From: Bacteroidales bacterium
Lineage (GTDB): Bacteria; Bacteroidota; Bacteroidia; Bacteroidales; UBA932
NCBI GenBank assembly: GCA_017959005.1
Contig: JAGDBO010000009.1
Location: 1-64,000, forward strand
Reading direction: 5' to 3'
Length of the DNA: 64,000 bases
In this document: positions 62,263 through 64,000 of the stretch, in pieces
How the letters are laid out: each line of letters starts with the position of its first letter
Numbering within the stretch: position 1 is the stretch's first letter
Made by a program: the position numbers and the translations under genes
Notes under the pieces: model-generated
Database searches by the model: none
Seen by the model: the letters and a program-made list of their open reading frames with translations, nothing else
What the model was told of the DNA's origin: nothing

Positions 62263-62877
62263 TTATTTATCTTCCTTTTGTATGCTTCTCTGAATCCAGA
62301 TAAGGCATCCTATAAGTATCAACGCCATAGGCGGCATAATAAAGAGTCCGTTGTTCAGGTAAGCTCCTCCGTTTGCTACATACCAGCTTTGCGGAATTAT
62401 CTGAGCGCCAAAGAGTGTGCCGCTTCCAATGAGCTCTCTGAAGAAGGCAACTACAATCAGAATGAGTCCGTAACCCAGACCGTTTGCCAGACCGTCTACC
62501 AGTGAAGGGAGAGGTTTTTCAGTAAGACCGAAGGCCTCAATTCTTCCCATGATAATACAGTTGGTGATGATAAGTCCTACGTAAACGGAGAGCTGTTTGC
62601 TCACATCGTAAACGTATGCCTTAAGTATCTGTTCTATAAGGATTACGAACATTGCAACAACTACAAGCTGTACAATGATTCTGATTCTGTTAGGTATGGT
62701 CTTTCTGATGAGTGAAATCAGAAAACTTGAGAGTCCCGTTACCAGTGTAACGGAAATTGCCATAACTATTGCGGGTTCCAGTTTAACAGTTACCGCAAGG
62801 GCAGAGCAAATACCAAGCACAAGAACCGTAATAGGGTTCTGCTTGAGGATTGGTGTTGTAAATACTTTCTTATCCAT
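62263..62877 (-). CDS. nqrD: Na+-NQR subunit D
   Basis: The 204-aa membrane protein has six hydrophobic segments, with [12 protein letters not shown] and [11 protein letters not shown] carrying the two Cys that pair with those of NqrE. It is encoded 12 nt after nqrC. Length and motifs are normal for the family. Confidence 0.94.
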   Translation of the reverse strand: MDKKVFTTPILKQNPITVLVLGICSALAVTVKLEPAIVMAISVTLVTGLSSFLISLIRKTIPNRIRIIVQLVVVAMFVILIEQILKAYVYDVSKQLSVYVGLIITNCIIMGRIEAFGLTEKPLPSLVDGLANGLGYGLILIVVAFFRELIGSGTLFGAQIIPQSWYVANGGAYLNNGLFIMPPMALILIGCLIWIQRSIQKEDK

Positions 62878-62889
62878 TGCAATAACTTT

Positions 62890-63753
62890 TTAGAGTTCAA
62901 TAACTTGAGGATCCTGCTCAAAGTCCTTAACCTCAATGGTTTGCTCAGGGGCGTTAGAGCCCTTTGATATATTCATAAGGTAAGGCTTGTAGTAGTTTGC
63001 CCACTGAGTCAGCATCTTTTGAACAGAGGTTGAGGTGATGGTTGCACCGCTGATTGCGTCAACTTCATGGAGCGGATCATCTGCTCCGTCCTTAACAACT
63101 CTAATCTCGGAAACCTCTCCGTTTTCAATTATAACCTTGTTTACAAACTGATTACGGAATTTCTCCGTTACAATCTCTCCACCAAGGCCGGGGGTCTCAC
63201 TGCTGTGATCAAAGATTGCTCCTGCAAGTGAAGTGGCATTCTGCTTAACTGCAATGTATGCCCAAATAGGACCCCAAAGTCCTGCTCCATAAGCAGATAG
63301 AATGTAGTACTGAGCTCCCTCCGGAGTGTTGCACACAAATACAGGGAGACGCAACTGACTGAGGATACTCTCTTTAGTGGCATCATCTTTTGCTGCATCT
63401 ATATCTCTCATCTTTGCATACTCATCCGCAATAGAGATTTTGAATGCATCGCTCTTTACTATATCCTCTGTGTAAGACTCTACTACCTCGCCTTTTGCGT
63501 TAACCACAAGTGCCTCTGTGATGTACTTTGCAAACTCGCCCTGTACATAGGAGTTCTTGTCACTTGCACTCTTTGCATCCTTTGCCAGGTTTGCACTTGA
63601 GAGGATGCTGAGCTGCTTCTCTACCTCAATATTGGTCTGCTGTTTTTGTTTCAATCCCATAGAAACCAGAGCCAGTATGGTAGCCACAATTGCCACAAGG
63701 ACAATGGTGTATATGACAGTGTAAGAATTTTTATTTGTATTCATACTCTTCAT
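62890..63753 (-). CDS. nqrC: Na+-NQR subunit C, FMN-bearing
   Basis: The 287-aa protein has one N-terminal membrane segment (TIVLVAIVATILALVSMGL) and the flavinylation motif SGATITS (residues 235-241), where a Thr carries covalent FMN. The start overlaps the nqrB stop by one base (TAATG). A second in-frame ATG three codons in is also possible. This motif distinguishes the complex as NQR rather than RNF together with NqrF. Confidence 0.92.
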   Translation of the reverse strand: MKSMNTNKNSYTVIYTIVLVAIVATILALVSMGLKQKQQTNIEVEKQLSILSSANLAKDAKSASDKNSYVQGEFAKYITEALVVNAKGEVVESYTEDIVKSDAFKISIADEYAKMRDIDAAKDDATKESILSQLRLPVFVCNTPEGAQYYILSAYGAGLWGPIWAYIAVKQNATSLAGAIFDHSSETPGLGGEIVTEKFRNQFVNKVIIENGEVSEIRVVKDGADDPLHEVDAISGATITSTSVQKMLTQWANYYKPYLMNISKGSNAPEQTIEVKDFEQDPQVIEL

Positions 63754-64000
63754 TATTTTGCGGTTACAGCTCTCTTTTCCCTTCTGCGGATGTTACGTCT
63801 TACAACGCACCAGTCAATGAGTGGTGCCATTGTGTTCATCAGCAGAATGGCGAGCATCATTCCTTCTCTGTATCCAGGGTTAAACAATCTGAGTATTACG
63901 CATATAGCTCCAATGAGGAAGCCGTAGATCCACTTGCCCACCTCTGTCTGAGATGAGGAGACAGGGTCTGTTGCCATATATACCGCACCAAATGCAAAAC
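63753..64000 (-). CDS. nqrB: Na+-NQR subunit B, C-terminal part (5' end beyond window)
   Basis: The open frame runs to the window end and encodes the last 80 or so residues of Nqr[19 protein letters not shown], then [33 protein letters not shown] and the basic tail. The covalent FMN site lies outside the window. The stop overlaps the nqrC start by one base. Confidence 0.93.
   Translation of the reverse strand, partial: FAFGAVYMATDPVSSSQTEVGKWIYGFLIGAICVILRLFNPGYREGMMLAILLMNTMAPLIDWCVVRRNIRRREKRAVTAK

Noticed and set aside
1-64000. CRISPR array
   Set aside because: No regularly spaced direct repeats and no cas genes were found.

Overview
The window looks like a chromosomal segment of a Bacteroidales (Bacteroidota) bacterium. 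Support comes from several exact TTG-N19-TAnnTTTG promoters, a Na+-translocating NQR operon, DUF4290, SatD/DUF3307, two C1B (aminopeptidase C-like) peptidases and lipoproteins with fimbrillin-like N-termini. I cannot fix the family or genus from sequence alone. No tRNA, rRNA, CRISPR array, transposase or integrase was seen.

Layout. (1) About 1-9.9 kb, + strand: the distal part of a surface-glycan cluster. It holds a LuxE-LuxC fusion (cut by the window edge), two NTP_transf_5-type nucleotidyltransferases, a family 4 glycosyltransferase, a DegT-type aminotransferase, a secreted beta-helix protein and a WbuC cupin gene that ends the cluster. (2) About 10-36 kb: a dense defence island. In order: a Fic AMPylase; a Lamassu-type (ABC-3C) set with two candidate effectors (MBL hydrolase and trypsin-like protease), a small middle component and an SMC ATPase; a Septu-like ATPase + HNH pair with a trailing PD-(D/E)XK protein; a ShosTA-like PRTase/DprA pair; an AbiJ-like protein; a small membrane protein with a HEPN-LprI-like protein; a small HNH nuclease; RloA/RloB (AbiL type); SIR2-HerA; SatD/DUF3307; and a ClpP-fold serine protease with a 57-aa partner. 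Pieces of wbuC and a short intergenic repeat lie at module borders, which suggests assembly by recombination. (3) About 36.3-50.2 kb, + strand: SLC13 transporter, secreted C1B peptidase, two phytase-like esterase proteins, ManC, a large two-TM protein, DUF4290, FtsK and LolA. (4) About 50.2-64 kb: a HigBA-like toxin-antitoxin pair, Nudix hydrolase, pyrE, SRPBCC, AraC, RsmF-type methyltransferase, then on the minus strand aminopeptidase C, glutamine synthetase, a Cthe_2159-like lipoprotein and nqrF-E-D-C-B (nqrB cut by the window end).

How it works together. Region 1 probably builds and modifies a surface polysaccharide, and ManC in region 3 would feed GDP-mannose to such pathways. Region 2 is a stack of mostly abortive-infection systems. 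The tightly packed seven-gene run at 12.1-21.8 kb, the permuted wbuC fragments around the AbiJ/HEPN module and the HEPN-LprI fusion are the parts least explained by known systems. All functional names rest on motifs and gene order read by eye; no database search was run.
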